Shown piece after piece: positions 55,143 through 64,000 of a stretch of DNA of 64,000 nucleotides; the first letter of the stretch is position 1, and the number at the start of each line of letters is the position of its first letter. The notes beneath the pieces were generated by a model. The model saw only the letters and a list, made by a program, of their open reading frames with translations. It was not told the origin of the DNA and ran no database searches. The position numbers and the translations under genes were made by a program. The stretch is from an uncultured Prevotella sp. (GTDB lineage: Bacteria; Bacteroidota; Bacteroidia; Bacteroidales; Bacteroidaceae), in NCBI GenBank assembly GCA_900545525.1, contig UQZX01000009.1, positions 1 through 64,000 on the forward strand, in the 5' to 3' direction.

Positions 55143-56915
55143 ATGAAAAACTATCCCAAAATCGGTATTCGTCCTATCATCGACGGTCGTCAGGGCGGCA
55201 TCCGTGAGAGTCTTGAAGACAAGACAATGAATCTTGCAAAGGCTGTAGCCGAGCTTATATCAGGTAATTTAAGAAACGGAGACGGCTCTCCGATAGAGTG
55301 TGTCATAGCCGACAGTACCATAGGCCGTGTGGCTGAGGCTGCCGCATGTGCTGACAAATTTGAGAAATGCGGTGTGGGTGCCACAATTTCCGTTACATCA
55401 TGCTGGTGCTACGGTTCGGAAACAATGGACATGAACCCCCATTATCCTAAGGCTGTATGGGGCTTTAACGGAACAGAGCGTCCGGGTGCCGTTTATCTGG
55501 CAGCCGTTCTTGCTGCGCATGCACAAAAGGGACTGCCTGCATTCGGCATATACGGACACGACGTTCAAGATCTTGAGGATAACAGCATACCCGAAGACGT
55601 TGCAGAGAAGATATTGCGCTGGGCACGTGCGGCACAGGCTGTGGCAACGATGCGCGGCAAGTCTTACCTCTCGGTGGGCAACGTTGCAATGGGCATAGCA
55701 GGCAGTATCGTAAATGCAGACTTTCTTCAGGAGTATCTTGGCATACGTGCCGAGCAGGTGGACATGACGGAAGTGCTGCGCCGTATACAGCTTGGAATAT
55801 ACGATAAGGAAGAGTATGAGAAGGCAATGGCATGGACAAAGAAGCATTGTGTGCCAAATGAAGGCTTCGACAAGAACCGTCCTGAGAAGCAGAAGGACCG
55901 CAAGGGCAAGGACGAGGACTGGGAGTTTGTTGTCAAGATGACCATGATTATCCGGGACCTCATGACCGGAAACCCGAGGCTGCTTGAGGCTGGATATAAG
56001 GAAGAGGCACTGGGACACAACGCCATAGCAGGCGGTTTCCAGGGACAGCGCCAGTGGACGGACTTCCTGCCCAACGGAGATTTCAGCGAGACAATACTCA
56101 ATACATCGTTTGATTGGAACGGTATACGCGAGGCATACGTGTTCGCAACGGAAAACGACTGCTGCAACGGGCTTACGATGTTGTTCGAGCATCTGCTCAC
56201 AAACCGTGCTGCAATATTCTCGGATGTCCGCACATACTGGAGCCCGGAGGCTGTGAAACGCGTTACAGGCAAAGAACTTACAGGCCGTGCATCGGGTGGT
56301 ATGATACACCTTATCAACTCTGGAGCAACAACGCTTGACGGTACGGGATACAGCACCGATAATGATGGCAATCCTGTAATGAAACAGTGCTGGGAGATGA
56401 CCGATAAGGATGTAGAGGATTGTCTTGCGGCAACGAGCTGGTGTCCGGCAGACCGGGATTATTTCCGTGGCGGAGGTTTCTCGTCAAACTTCCTCACAAA
56501 GGGTGGAATGCCCGTCACCATGGCACGTCTTAACCTTGTGAAAGGACTTGGTCCGGTGCTGCAAATTGCAGAGGGCTGGACTGCTGACGTAGACCCTGAG
56601 ATACATGAAGTGCTTAACAAGCGTACTGATCCGACATGGCCGACCACATGGTTCGTGCCGCGTCTCTGCGACAAGCCTGCTTTCAAGGATGTATATTCCG
56701 TGATGAACAACTGGGGTGCCAACCACGGTGCGATAAGCTACGGACATATAGGTGCTGATCTCATCACGCTTGCTTCGATGCTCCGCATACCGGTTTGCAT
56801 GCACAATGTGGACGACGACAAGATATTCCGCCCTGCAGCATGGAACGCTTTCGGTATGGACAAGGAAGGCGCAGACTTCAGGGCATGCAAGAATTTCGGT
56901 CCGGTTTATAAATAA
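55143..56915 (+). CDS. fucI: L-fucose isomerase
   Basis: 590 residues, full length. A Mn-dependent enzyme turning L-fucose into L-fuculose (and D-arabinose into D-ribulose). The family start [39 protein letters not shown] in the metal-site region, and the C-terminal [19 protein letters not shown] with the metal-binding His are present. It has its own promoter and a terminator-like hairpin downstream before fucP. Fuculokinase and fuculose-phosphate aldolase genes are not in the window. Confidence 0.96.
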   Translation: MKNYPKIGIRPIIDGRQGGIRESLEDKTMNLAKAVAELISGNLRNGDGSPIECVIADSTIGRVAEAAACADKFEKCGVGATISVTSCWCYGSETMDMNPHYPKAVWGFNGTERPGAVYLAAVLAAHAQKGLPAFGIYGHDVQDLEDNSIPEDVAEKILRWARAAQAVATMRGKSYLSVGNVAMGIAGSIVNADFLQEYLGIRAEQVDMTEVLRRIQLGIYDKEEYEKAMAWTKKHCVPNEGFDKNRPEKQKDRKGKDEDWEFVVKMTMIIRDLMTGNPRLLEAGYKEEALGHNAIAGGFQGQRQWTDFLPNGDFSETILNTSFDWNGIREAYVFATENDCCNGLTMLFEHLLTNRAAIFSDVRTYWSPEAVKRVTGKELTGRASGGMIHLINSGATTLDGTGYSTDNDGNPVMKQCWEMTDKDVEDCLAATSWCPADRDYFRGGGFSSNFLTKGGMPVTMARLNLVKGLGPVLQIAEGWTADVDPEIHEVLNKRTDPTWPTTWFVPRLCDKPAFKDVYSVMNNWGANHGAISYGHIGADLITLASMLRIPVCMHNVDDDKIFRPAAWNAFGMDKEGADFRACKNFGPVYK

Positions 56916-56924
56916 AATACATGG

Positions 56925-56970
56925 TGGGTTTGCCTGTTTTCTATATGCGGGCAAACCCATTTTATTTTTA
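56925..56970 (+). terminator. hairpin between fucI and fucP
   Basis: TGGGTTTGCC (56925-56934) pairs with GGCAAACCCA (56950-56959), then TTTTATTTTTAT. fucP starts at 56990 with no TAnnTTTG box in between, so this may be a partial terminator that lowers fucP expression. Confidence 0.8.
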
Positions 56971-56989
56971 TACCTTAATAATATACAGC

Positions 56990-58306
56990 ATGTCAAAACA
57001 ATCTATATTAAGTAAAGACGGTGTAAGCTATGTTCTTCCGTTTATACTCGTCACGTCATGTTTTGCACTATGGGGCTTTGCCAACGACATTACCAACCCC
57101 ATGGTAAAGGCTTTCTCGAAGATATTCCGTATGAGCGTCACCGACGGCACGTTGGTTCAGGTGGCATTCTATGGCGGCTATTTTGCCATGGCTTTTCCTG
57201 CTGCCATGTTCATACGCAAGTTCTCGTATAAGTCGGGAGTGCTTATGGGACTTGGACTTTATGCTTTCGGCGCCTTTCTTTTTCTGCCGGCAAAGATGGC
57301 AGGTGCCTTTGAATATTTTCTCATAGCATATTTTATCCTTACATGCGGCCTGTCTTTTCTCGAAACCAGTTGTAATCCTTACATTCTGTCAATGGGTACG
57401 GAAGAGACGGCGACACGCAGACTTAACTTTGCCCAGTGCTTCAACCCCATGGGGTCTCTTCTCGGCATGTATGTGGCAATGAACTTTATTCAGGCGCGGC
57501 TCGATCCCCGTGACACAGATGCAAGGGCCCTGCTTGACGAAGCCGACTTCAATGCCTTGAAAGAAGCAGACCTTTCAGTCCTTATAACGCCTTATCTTAT
57601 TATTGCAGCCATAATAGCAGTGATGTTTCTTGTCATTTTCTTTGCGCGTATGCCCAAGAACGGCGATCAGAGCCATGACATAAACTTTTTACCCACGCTG
57701 AAGCGCATCTGCGGAATAAAGCGTTATCGTGAAGGAGTGATAGCCCAGTTCTTCTATGTCGGTGCCCAGATAATGTGCTGGACTTTCATTATACAGTACG
57801 GAACGCACTATTTCATGCAGGAAGGCATGAGTGAGCGCGACGCGGAGGTGCTTTCACAACAGTATAATATATGTGCCATGGCACTGTCGTGCGGCGGACG
57901 TTTTATATGTACATACTTCCTTAAGTTTATCAATCCGGGCAAGCTTCTCGCAATACTTGCCTTCGGTGCCATATTGCTTACCGCCGGTGTTATATGTTTC
58001 CAGAACCGTTATGGCGTATACTGCCTTGTCGGCATCAGCGGATGTATGTCTCTTATGTTCCCCACAATCTATGGAATAGCCCTTCAGGGACTTGGCGACG
58101 ATGCAAAGTTTGGTGCAGCAGGTCTCATCATGGCAATTCTCGGTGGCAGCGTCCTGCCTCCTTTGCAGGCTTCGATAATAGACATGAAGGAAGTATTTTC
58201 ACTTCCGGCTGTCAACGTGTCTTTCATCCTGCCGCTTATATGCTTTGCCGTGGTTGCTGCATACGGCTTGCGCATGTACAGATACAGGGTCGCAGAGAAG
58301 GCATGA
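56990..58306 (+). CDS. fucP: L-fucose:H+ symporter (FucP family)
   Basis: 438 residues from ATG at 56990; the frame is open upstream through the hairpin but that part is not membrane-like. Twelve membrane helices of the FHS branch of the major facilitator superfamily. Family marks: SCFALWGFANDITNPMVKAF, the SFLETSCNPYIL helix, and RLNFAQCFNPMGSLLGM. It imports L-fucose and supplies FucI. It ends with the terminator at 58410-58440. Confidence 0.95.
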   Translation: MSKQSILSKDGVSYVLPFILVTSCFALWGFANDITNPMVKAFSKIFRMSVTDGTLVQVAFYGGYFAMAFPAAMFIRKFSYKSGVLMGLGLYAFGAFLFLPAKMAGAFEYFLIAYFILTCGLSFLETSCNPYILSMGTEETATRRLNFAQCFNPMGSLLGMYVAMNFIQARLDPRDTDARALLDEADFNALKEADLSVLITPYLIIAAIIAVMFLVIFFARMPKNGDQSHDINFLPTLKRICGIKRYREGVIAQFFYVGAQIMCWTFIIQYGTHYFMQEGMSERDAEVLSQQYNICAMALSCGGRFICTYFLKFINPGKLLAILAFGAILLTAGVICFQNRYGVYCLVGISGCMSLMFPTIYGIALQGLGDDAKFGAAGLIMAILGGSVLPPLQASIIDMKEVFSLPAVNVSFILPLICFAVVAAYGLRMYRYRVAEKA

Positions 58307-58409
58307 TGTGATATTGTAATTCTTTCCATGAGATTATCAGTATGACACTCTATGACAGTCTTTTGGATGGGATTGCTTTTTCCGCCCTAAGACAGGGCTG
58401 ATACAGGTC

Positions 58410-58440
58410 GGGGCAGATAAGGTCTGCCCCGTCTTTTATT
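58410..58440 (+). terminator. terminator after fucP
   Basis: GGGGCAGA (58410-58417) pairs with TCTGCCCC (58423-58430), then GTCTTTTATT. Confidence 0.85.
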
Positions 58441-58548
58441 CAGACCGTGGCTCATACTACAACTATAGCGCATATATATGGCAAATCAAGTCCATAACGC
58501 CGCCATTATCATGATACAATTTATCGCTGTTTCATACGTTATAGATAT

Positions 58549-59796
58549 ATGAGAAAACTTTTCACCTTATTTATATATATATGTACAGTGGCAGTGTATG
58601 CCCAGCGAAACGAGATTTACGACAGCCGCATAGCGTCGCTTCAGGTCGTGGCAGGTGATGACTGGCTGTCGCTGCCGGTCGTGAGGCTTGGCAGCAACAG
58701 TCCCAAGGACGTGATAAACATCGGTTTCGATGATCTGACGCATACTTATCACCGCTACACCTATTCCATCGAGCACTGCGAGGCGGACTGGTCCGTGTCG
58801 GAAGCCCTGTTCCCTGCCGACTACATATCGGGATTTTATGACGGGAACACCATCGACGACAGTGAGGAATCGATAAATACCAACACTTTGTATACCCATT
58901 ACTCACTTAGGATACCCAATGACAGATGCCGTCTTACAATGAGCGGCAACTACAGGCTTACCGTATACGATGAGAACGACGGCAACCGCCACGTGCTGTC
59001 GGCATGCTTCATGGTGGTGGAGCCTCTGGTGAGCGTGAGCATGAGCGTATCCTCAAATACGGACGTGGATGTAAACAAGTCACATCAGCAGGTCTCGATG
59101 CAGGCAGACTATCAGGGCATAAGCGTGACAAACCCCGCCACGCAGATAAAGACAGTGGTGATGCAGAATTTCAGGTGGGACAATGCCAGGATAAATCCAC
59201 AACCACAGTATGTCATGGCGAAAGGTCTGCGCTGGCAGCACAGCAGGGATCTTATTTTTGAGGCAGGAAACGAATATCATAAATATGAGATACTGGACGT
59301 TTCGCACCCCACGATGGGCATAGACTTCATACGCTGGGACGGCACGAACTATCACGTGTACCCGTTTGCCGCCGAGCCGCGCCCCAATTACGTGTACGAC
59401 GAGGATGCCGACGGGGCTTTTTATATAAGGAACAGCGACAACGTGGAAAACGACCGCACGTGCGAATATGTCTCCGTACATTACACTATGAAGTGTCTGC
59501 GACGCTTTGACGGCGATGTGTACATCAACGGCGTATGGACGAACAACCGCTTCCTGCCGGAATACAAAATGGAGTATGACGATGCAAAACAGTGTTATAA
59601 CGCCGTTGTGAGACAGAAACAGGGATATTATTCTTATCAGTATCTTCTTGTCGGAAGTGACGGGGCGGCACGCATCATGCCTGAAGAGGGCAATTTCTGG
59701 CAGACGGAGAACAAATATCAGGCATTTGTATATTTCAGGGGGACGGGCGAACGTACCGACCGTCTTGTGGGCTATCAACAGGTACAGACACGATAA
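58549..59796 (+). CDS. DUF5103-domain exported protein
   Basis: 415 residues. A signal peptide (cleavage near VYAQ, residue 18) and a beta-rich body matching the Bacteroidetes family DUF5103: DDWLSLPVVRLGSNSPKDVI, then YSIEHCEADW and, near the C terminus, FDGDVYINGVWTNNRF and GYYSYQYLL. The C-terminal half resembles a carbohydrate-binding or starch-binding-like sandwich. Function unknown; probably periplasmic or surface. Single gene; no clear promoter box. Confidence 0.88.
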   Translation: MRKLFTLFIYICTVAVYAQRNEIYDSRIASLQVVAGDDWLSLPVVRLGSNSPKDVINIGFDDLTHTYHRYTYSIEHCEADWSVSEALFPADYISGFYDGNTIDDSEESINTNTLYTHYSLRIPNDRCRLTMSGNYRLTVYDENDGNRHVLSACFMVVEPLVSVSMSVSSNTDVDVNKSHQQVSMQADYQGISVTNPATQIKTVVMQNFRWDNARINPQPQYVMAKGLRWQHSRDLIFEAGNEYHKYEILDVSHPTMGIDFIRWDGTNYHVYPFAAEPRPNYVYDEDADGAFYIRNSDNVENDRTCEYVSVHYTMKCLRRFDGDVYINGVWTNNRFLPEYKMEYDDAKQCYNAVVRQKQGYYSYQYLLVGSDGAARIMPEEGNFWQTENKYQAFVYFRGTGERTDRLVGYQQVQTR

Positions 59797-59981
59797 CATC
59801 TCACAGACTGGCATCTGCTGCATTTCAAAATCGGCTGTAAATTACTTATTTAAGTTGACAGTTCTAATTTCTTGCCTGACATTTACAAACATATTAACAG
59901 AGATTAATAAAGACCATTTGGCATACATACAATATCTGCATATAACGCGGTGTAATACAGCATGTTACTTTTCAGCCTGTC

Positions 59982-60040
59982 AAAAGCCGTCTTTCAGAAG
60001 CTGAAAGACGGCTTTTCGGAAGGTGGAAGACGGTCTTTTA
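59982..60040. repeat. 22-bp-period palindrome array D (3 units), possible bidirectional terminator
   Basis: AAAAGCCGTCTTTCAG (59982-59997) pairs perfectly with CTGAAAGACGGCTTTT (60001-60016). A third word AAGACGGTCTTTT follows at 60027-60039. Word centres are near 59988, 60010 and 60032, again about 22 bp apart. GCCTGT at 59975 and ACAGGC at 60040 allow a larger alternative fold. It lies between converging genes and could stop transcription both ways. The rest of the 346-base gap shows nothing else. Confidence 0.65.
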
Positions 60041-60142
60041 CAGGCCGTGAGATAATACTCCGTCTGAGAACGGGGGTATCGGAATTGTATGTCCTTATCC
60101 TACATGGCTGATGTCTCATATATCTGAAACATCCCAATTACA

Positions 60143-61072
60143 TCATTTGCGTCGCTTAACAGTATGGATTATATTCCCGTTTCTGTCTATCATGTACAGG
60201 CACAATGTGCTCTTGTCTGCCGAAACGATAGAAAAACCTGGTTCGGAACTGCAGAACACCGTTCCCTCCACCGGCTTCACCTTGCGGCTCAGCGCACCGG
60301 CTGAGTTGGTTATATAGTCAGTGTCGCTGTCCGTCATACGTATATGCTGGAAGTTGTGTATATGTCCGTTAATATACATGTCAACATGATGCCGGCGCAG
60401 GATAGGGTCAAGGCGTGCCTGCATGTCGCCGCGTTCGCTCTCATCCTTTGATGTCTCTGCATAGACAGGGTGGTGTCCGGCCACGATTACCCAGTCTTCC
60501 GTCGCGGCGGCAAGCACAGAGTCTGCCCATGCAAGTTGCCTGGCGACATCCTGCCGACAGGCATCGGGATATTCATCACTCTCCTCGCGGTACTTACCGA
60601 TGAGCGGAGTGGTGTCTATCCATACCACACGCATGGTGACATCCTTCTTACAAAACCGGCGTGTGTAATACCGTGCGGGCATGTCCCAGCGGCGGCTCAC
60701 ACCCGAATAGTCGAGCACAGCCTGTGTGTTGCCACGGTACTCATGGTTGCCAAGCACTGGATGCCACCCTATCATCATTTCGGGATGTGAGTATATAAGC
60801 TCATAGTCGGTCATCCAAAGAGGGTCTGACGTGCTTTGTACACCATCAAAATGGTGTATGTCACCAGTGGCAAGGACAAACTCAGGACCCACTTTTTCTG
60901 CCATAGCTCCCATAAGGTCGGCTATAGTTTTCTGGTCGTAGTATCCGTTACGTCCCATATCGTTTGCCACATAGAAGTTAAGTTTCTTGTCAAATATGCT
61001 GTAATCGGTAATTTGCGCGACAGCCATGCGGCACACAAGAAGTGCCAGCAACAGTATTGTATTTCTTTTCAT
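60143..61072 (-). CDS. secreted metallophosphoesterase (type 5 acid phosphatase-like)
   Basis: 309 residues from ATG at 61072 (another ATG at 61087 is in frame). The signal peptide ends near AVAQ. The binuclear metal motifs are in order: ANDMGRNGY, ATGDIHHFDG (GDxx), GNHEYRG (GNHE), AGHHPVY and NGHIHNFQH. This set matches tartrate-resistant (purple, ACP5-like) phosphatases, which release phosphate from organic esters. It lies 77 bases downstream of the TonB-dependent receptor gene on the same strand, suggesting joint use of a phosphorylated nutrient. Confidence 0.9.
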   Translation of the reverse strand: MKRNTILLLALLVCRMAVAQITDYSIFDKKLNFYVANDMGRNGYYDQKTIADLMGAMAEKVGPEFVLATGDIHHFDGVQSTSDPLWMTDYELIYSHPEMMIGWHPVLGNHEYRGNTQAVLDYSGVSRRWDMPARYYTRRFCKKDVTMRVVWIDTTPLIGKYREESDEYPDACRQDVARQLAWADSVLAAATEDWVIVAGHHPVYAETSKDESERGDMQARLDPILRRHHVDMYINGHIHNFQHIRMTDSDTDYITNSAGALSRKVKPVEGTVFCSSEPGFSIVSADKSTLCLYMIDRNGNIIHTVKRRK

Positions 61073-61149
61073 TGTATTATTTGTCATTTGTTTTTAATAT
61101 CATTTGTTAAGTTTCCAGTTTGCTCTGCTCTATGGAATTAAATGGACTA

Positions 61150-63912
61150 TCATAAACTTATCTTAACTCCGGCGTTCACCTTCACGCCGTAATACTCTGT
61201 CTGCATAGTGCGGTTCTTCGTGCCCTGATAGTATCGCAGAGGTTGGTTCAGCAGGTTGTTTGCCTCGGCATATATGGTGGTCTTGAACTTCTTTCCAAAG
61301 GTATAGCTGGCATTCAGATCCATATATCCCACCTTATCATAGTAGCGGTCGTAAAAAGAGGACTCTCCCATCTCGTCGATGAAGTCGGAGGCAAAGTTGT
61401 AGGAAAGGCGCATGTTAAGCCCGTTCTTCTCGAAATAGAGCGACAGGTTTGCCGTATGCTCCGGCGAACCGGGCAGGCTCAAGCCGCTTTCGTTCTCGCG
61501 CCCTGCGAAGTTGAAATCCTTTACCCTTGAATGCGAATACGTGTACGTGCCATAAAAGCCGAGGCACTTCAGGGCTGGAGCAATGAAGCCGAAGTCACGC
61601 TGGTATGCAAGCTCTACACCGAAAAGATTGGCGTTGCCTGCGTTCTGCGGCTGTGAGAAACGCTTGTAGAGATGCCCGAGATAATCAACATTGGTACTTA
61701 CCTGGTCGACAATGAAGTCGTCTATCTTCTTATAGAACACACCGGCACTGACAAGACCTATGCTGCGGAAATAATATTCGGCGGAAAGGTCAAGGTTGTA
61801 CGACATAGTAGGCTTCAGGTCAGAGTTGCCGAGTGTTATCTCATCGTCCGAACGCTTTATGCTCACGCTCGGCACAAGCGCCGAATACTTGGGGCGTGAC
61901 AGTGTCTGCGTGAATGAGCCGCGCACCTTGAAGTCATCGTTTACATTCCACTTTAACAGCAGCGATGGCAGGAAATTGGCGTAGCTGCCCTTCTTCCTCT
62001 CCGTTGGAATTGTAACATCCTCATCCGCATCATACGAACGTCCAGTGTATGCAAGGCTTGTATGCTCGATGCGCAAGCCCGAGGTAAGCTCTATGCTGCG
62101 TGTAAGACGCGAGTCTAAACGTATGTACCCGGAACTCACCGTCTCACGTGCATTGAAGTTTGTGGCAAGCTCCTCCTGTATCTGTTCTTTCTCAAAAAGC
62201 GAGGGGTCGTTGAGGTTAAGTGAGCCGACATACTCCTTTCTGGCATACAGACCGGCACGGTATTTGGAGTCGGGCATAAAGTGACTGTTTGTCTGGTCGA
62301 CAATATTGGCTAAGCTGTTTGACATGAAGGCACTCTTGTCCAACGGTGTGTATTCATAGAAGTCAATGTCCTTGTCCTTTGTCTTGCGTATGACCTTGGC
62401 ACCGAACTTAAGCTTGTTCCCGTTCTTGAAAGGCAGCTTGAAGTTTGCGGCAAATTTAAGGTCCTGCTCTACAATGTCCTCCTGCTGTTCGGTAAGTTCT
62501 TTCAGCTTGAAGTCCTTATTCAAGGTCATTGTATATCCGTCAAGCGGTCTGGCGAAAGGATGGCGTTCATCGCCCAAGTCCACATCAAACTTCTGCTTCT
62601 TCAGTTCAAAGTCAAGATACCGCTCGTTAGGGCGTTCTTCCGTGGCACGGGCATATCCCGCATGCCAGTCCATCTGCAACGCACCGAAGAGATGTTCGCC
62701 GCCCAATGTGAAATCCATAGTGCGCTGGCGTTCAAGACGGGCATTGCGGTTGTCGGGCGTTCCTGCCTTTGTCTGCACGCGCACAGTAGCCTGTCCGTTC
62801 TCATCAAGGTCTTTGAGAGTTGTGCGGTAACGGTTCTCCCAGTCGTTGCGGTTGTTGAATATACCCTTGAAATAAAGTTTGTTTCCGGCATTTATGTCCC
62901 AATCCAATGCCGCGGAGTAGCTTTGCCTTTCACGCGTCACATAATACTGGCGTATCTGGTAGTCATTGATATACGCATTGCGGTCGTCATCCTGCTCCCA
63001 TGCGAACTCGGTGTTGTACGATCCCGACGGCGCATTCTGGTAAGAGGCGGAAACAACAAGCCCCAGACGGTTGTTGAAAAACCTGTCGCCGTATGTCAGT
63101 CCAAGATTAAGCTGTGCCTTGCTGCTCACCCAGTTATATCCGCTTCCGGCTGTGGCGTTGAAGAAACGGCGGAACGGCGAGTTCTTGGTAACAAGATTTA
63201 TGCTGCCCCCGATGGCGTCACCATCCATATCGGATGTCACAACCTTGTTCACCTCTATCGTCTGTATCATGTCGGCTGGTATAAGGTCGAGCTGCACATT
63301 ACGGGTGTCGCCCTCCGCCGAAGGAATGCGGTCGCCGTTCACCGTCACAGAACTCATGTCGGCACTTGTGCCACGCACCTGTCCGAAACGTGCCTCACCC
63401 TGGTCGTACTGCACATTTATTCCCGATATGCGCTTCAGTGCGTCGCCGATGTTCGAGTCAGGGAACTTTCCCACCTGGTCGGCAGAGACAACGTTTGTGA
63501 CACCCATATTGTTCTTTTGCGAGTTGACAGCCCTGCGTTGTCCGGAGAAAGCTCCGTTTACGACAACCTCTTTAAGCTCCACTCCGGCGTCAAGAATAAA
63601 GTTTCTCTCGGCAGTACGTCCGGCGGAGATTAATATTTTAGTCTCCACTGGAGAGTAACCTACATAACGTATCTTAGCTGTATATGTGCCCGGCTCAAGA
63701 TTTGAAATTGTGTAAAAACCGTTTACATCGCTCGTCACACCGGTATGCAGTGTCTCAATATAGATAGATGCTCCCGGAAGCACATTATTGTCGGTGTCGA
63801 CGATACGTCCGCGCACGGCACCGGTTTTCTCCGACACACCGCCATTAGCCCCGGCATTGAGAACAACGGCAGACAAAACAAAAAACGAAATTAACCGTAA
63901 TACTTTTCTCAT
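61150..63912 (-). CDS. TonB-dependent outer-membrane receptor
   Basis: 920 residues from ATG at 63912 (MRKVLRL); the frame is open to 63957, but that start lies upstream of the expected RNA start. After a signal peptide (to about 25) there is a carboxypeptidase-like regulatory domain (about 32-115: AVRGRIVDTDNNVLPGASIY), then the plug (about 130-245: NIGDALKRISGINV, RGTSADMSSVTVNGDRIP) and a 22-strand barrel. No SusD partner follows, so it is not a classical glycan SusCD pair; the TIGR01782-like form takes up other ligands. The adjacent phosphatase hints at a phosphate ester. Confidence 0.94.
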   Translation of the reverse strand: MRKVLRLISFFVLSAVVLNAGANGGVSEKTGAVRGRIVDTDNNVLPGASIYIETLHTGVTSDVNGFYTISNLEPGTYTAKIRYVGYSPVETKILISAGRTAERNFILDAGVELKEVVVNGAFSGQRRAVNSQKNNMGVTNVVSADQVGKFPDSNIGDALKRISGINVQYDQGEARFGQVRGTSADMSSVTVNGDRIPSAEGDTRNVQLDLIPADMIQTIEVNKVVTSDMDGDAIGGSINLVTKNSPFRRFFNATAGSGYNWVSSKAQLNLGLTYGDRFFNNRLGLVVSASYQNAPSGSYNTEFAWEQDDDRNAYINDYQIRQYYVTRERQSYSAALDWDINAGNKLYFKGIFNNRNDWENRYRTTLKDLDENGQATVRVQTKAGTPDNRNARLERQRTMDFTLGGEHLFGALQMDWHAGYARATEERPNERYLDFELKKQKFDVDLGDERHPFARPLDGYTMTLNKDFKLKELTEQQEDIVEQDLKFAANFKLPFKNGNKLKFGAKVIRKTKDKDIDFYEYTPLDKSAFMSNSLANIVDQTNSHFMPDSKYRAGLYARKEYVGSLNLNDPSLFEKEQIQEELATNFNARETVSSGYIRLDSRLTRSIELTSGLRIEHTSLAYTGRSYDADEDVTIPTERKKGSYANFLPSLLLKWNVNDDFKVRGSFTQTLSRPKYSALVPSVSIKRSDDEITLGNSDLKPTMSYNLDLSAEYYFRSIGLVSAGVFYKKIDDFIVDQVSTNVDYLGHLYKRFSQPQNAGNANLFGVELAYQRDFGFIAPALKCLGFYGTYTYSHSRVKDFNFAGRENESGLSLPGSPEHTANLSLYFEKNGLNMRLSYNFASDFIDEMGESSFYDRYYDKVGYMDLNASYTFGKKFKTTIYAEANNLLNQPLRYYQGTKNRTMQTEYYGVKVNAGVKISL

Positions 63913-63944
63913 AATAAATAGTTTTATTTGTTTGTATTCGCCGG

Positions 63945-63952
63945 CAAAAGTA
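63945..63952 (-). promoter_or_regulatory. -7 box of the receptor-phosphatase operon
   Basis: TACTTTTG on the minus strand; RNA start near 63938. The -33 region is weak. Confidence 0.55.
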
Positions 63953-64000
63953 AACAACCAACGTTACATAAACATTACAGAAAAATTAACAAAACAATAA

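Noticed and set aside
55398..56309. 303-codon minus-strand ORF inside fucI
   Set aside because: Cysteine- and histidine-rich shadow of the conserved isomerase frame.

Overview
The window looks like a chromosomal segment of a Bacteroidales bacterium, most likely Prevotellaceae. Evidence: many promoters fit the Bacteroidetes form (a TTTG-like -33 box, about 19 bp, then TAnnTTTG). The secreted proteins carry type IX secretion tail signatures (a CHU_C-type tail; a YDLQGR...NGKK tail). Families such as DUF5103, DUF4296, HU-CCDC81/SPOR and the long type 2 IleRS are typical of that order. No prophage, integrase, CRISPR array, tRNA or intact insertion sequence was seen.

Layout. 1-1082: 3' end of a 23S rRNA gene, 5S rRNA and terminator. 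1254-7698: a LytTR two-component pair divergent from a two-gene RND efflux operon. 7843-12576: four secreted or lipoprotein genes of unknown role (BspA-like repeats, WG repeats, a duplicated beta domain). 12924-16865: one operon for a SPOR protein, an FHA/zinc-ribbon protein, a HPPK-like protein, an M64 metallopeptidase and a TPR protein. 16866-18243: a 1.4 kb noncoding stretch rich in repeats. 18244-21680: nucleotide-sugar and Kdo genes (rfbC, ugd, kdsB). 21825-26736: a MORN-repeat protein, a YhcH-like protein, a glycogen branching enzyme and a membrane protein. 26764-30440: uvrA and a T9SS-type tail protein. 30540-34178: LysM/receptor-fold protein, beta-barrel protein and POT transporter. 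34387-39320: a four-domain sulfur-transfer oxidoreductase, DUF1573, a thioesterase and a glucosaminidase. 39944-47668: ileS, a cysteine-free DksA relative, lspA, DUF4296 lipoprotein, a small protein, aspS. 47810-51576: two small winged-helix-like proteins, xylB, xylA. 51719-58306: GDP-L-fucose synthesis (manC, gmd, fcl) directly followed by L-fucose uptake and isomerisation (fucI, fucP). 58549-63912: DUF5103 protein, then a TonB-dependent receptor with a secreted acid phosphatase.

The most unusual signal is not a gene. Four separate intergenic gaps (about 17526-17702, 39694-39774, 48540-48598, 59982-60040) hold short imperfect palindromes of about 13-15 bp (often AAA...TTT) placed one every 22 bp, two turns of the helix. 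The words differ from array to array, but the 22-bp step is kept; I know of no described element with this layout. Also notable: two candidate small RNAs with their own promoters and terminators, a direct-repeat operator candidate for the LytTR regulator, a nested REP-like palindrome, and an IleRS whose HIGH motif reads GIHH. All calls come from reading the sequence; no database search was run.
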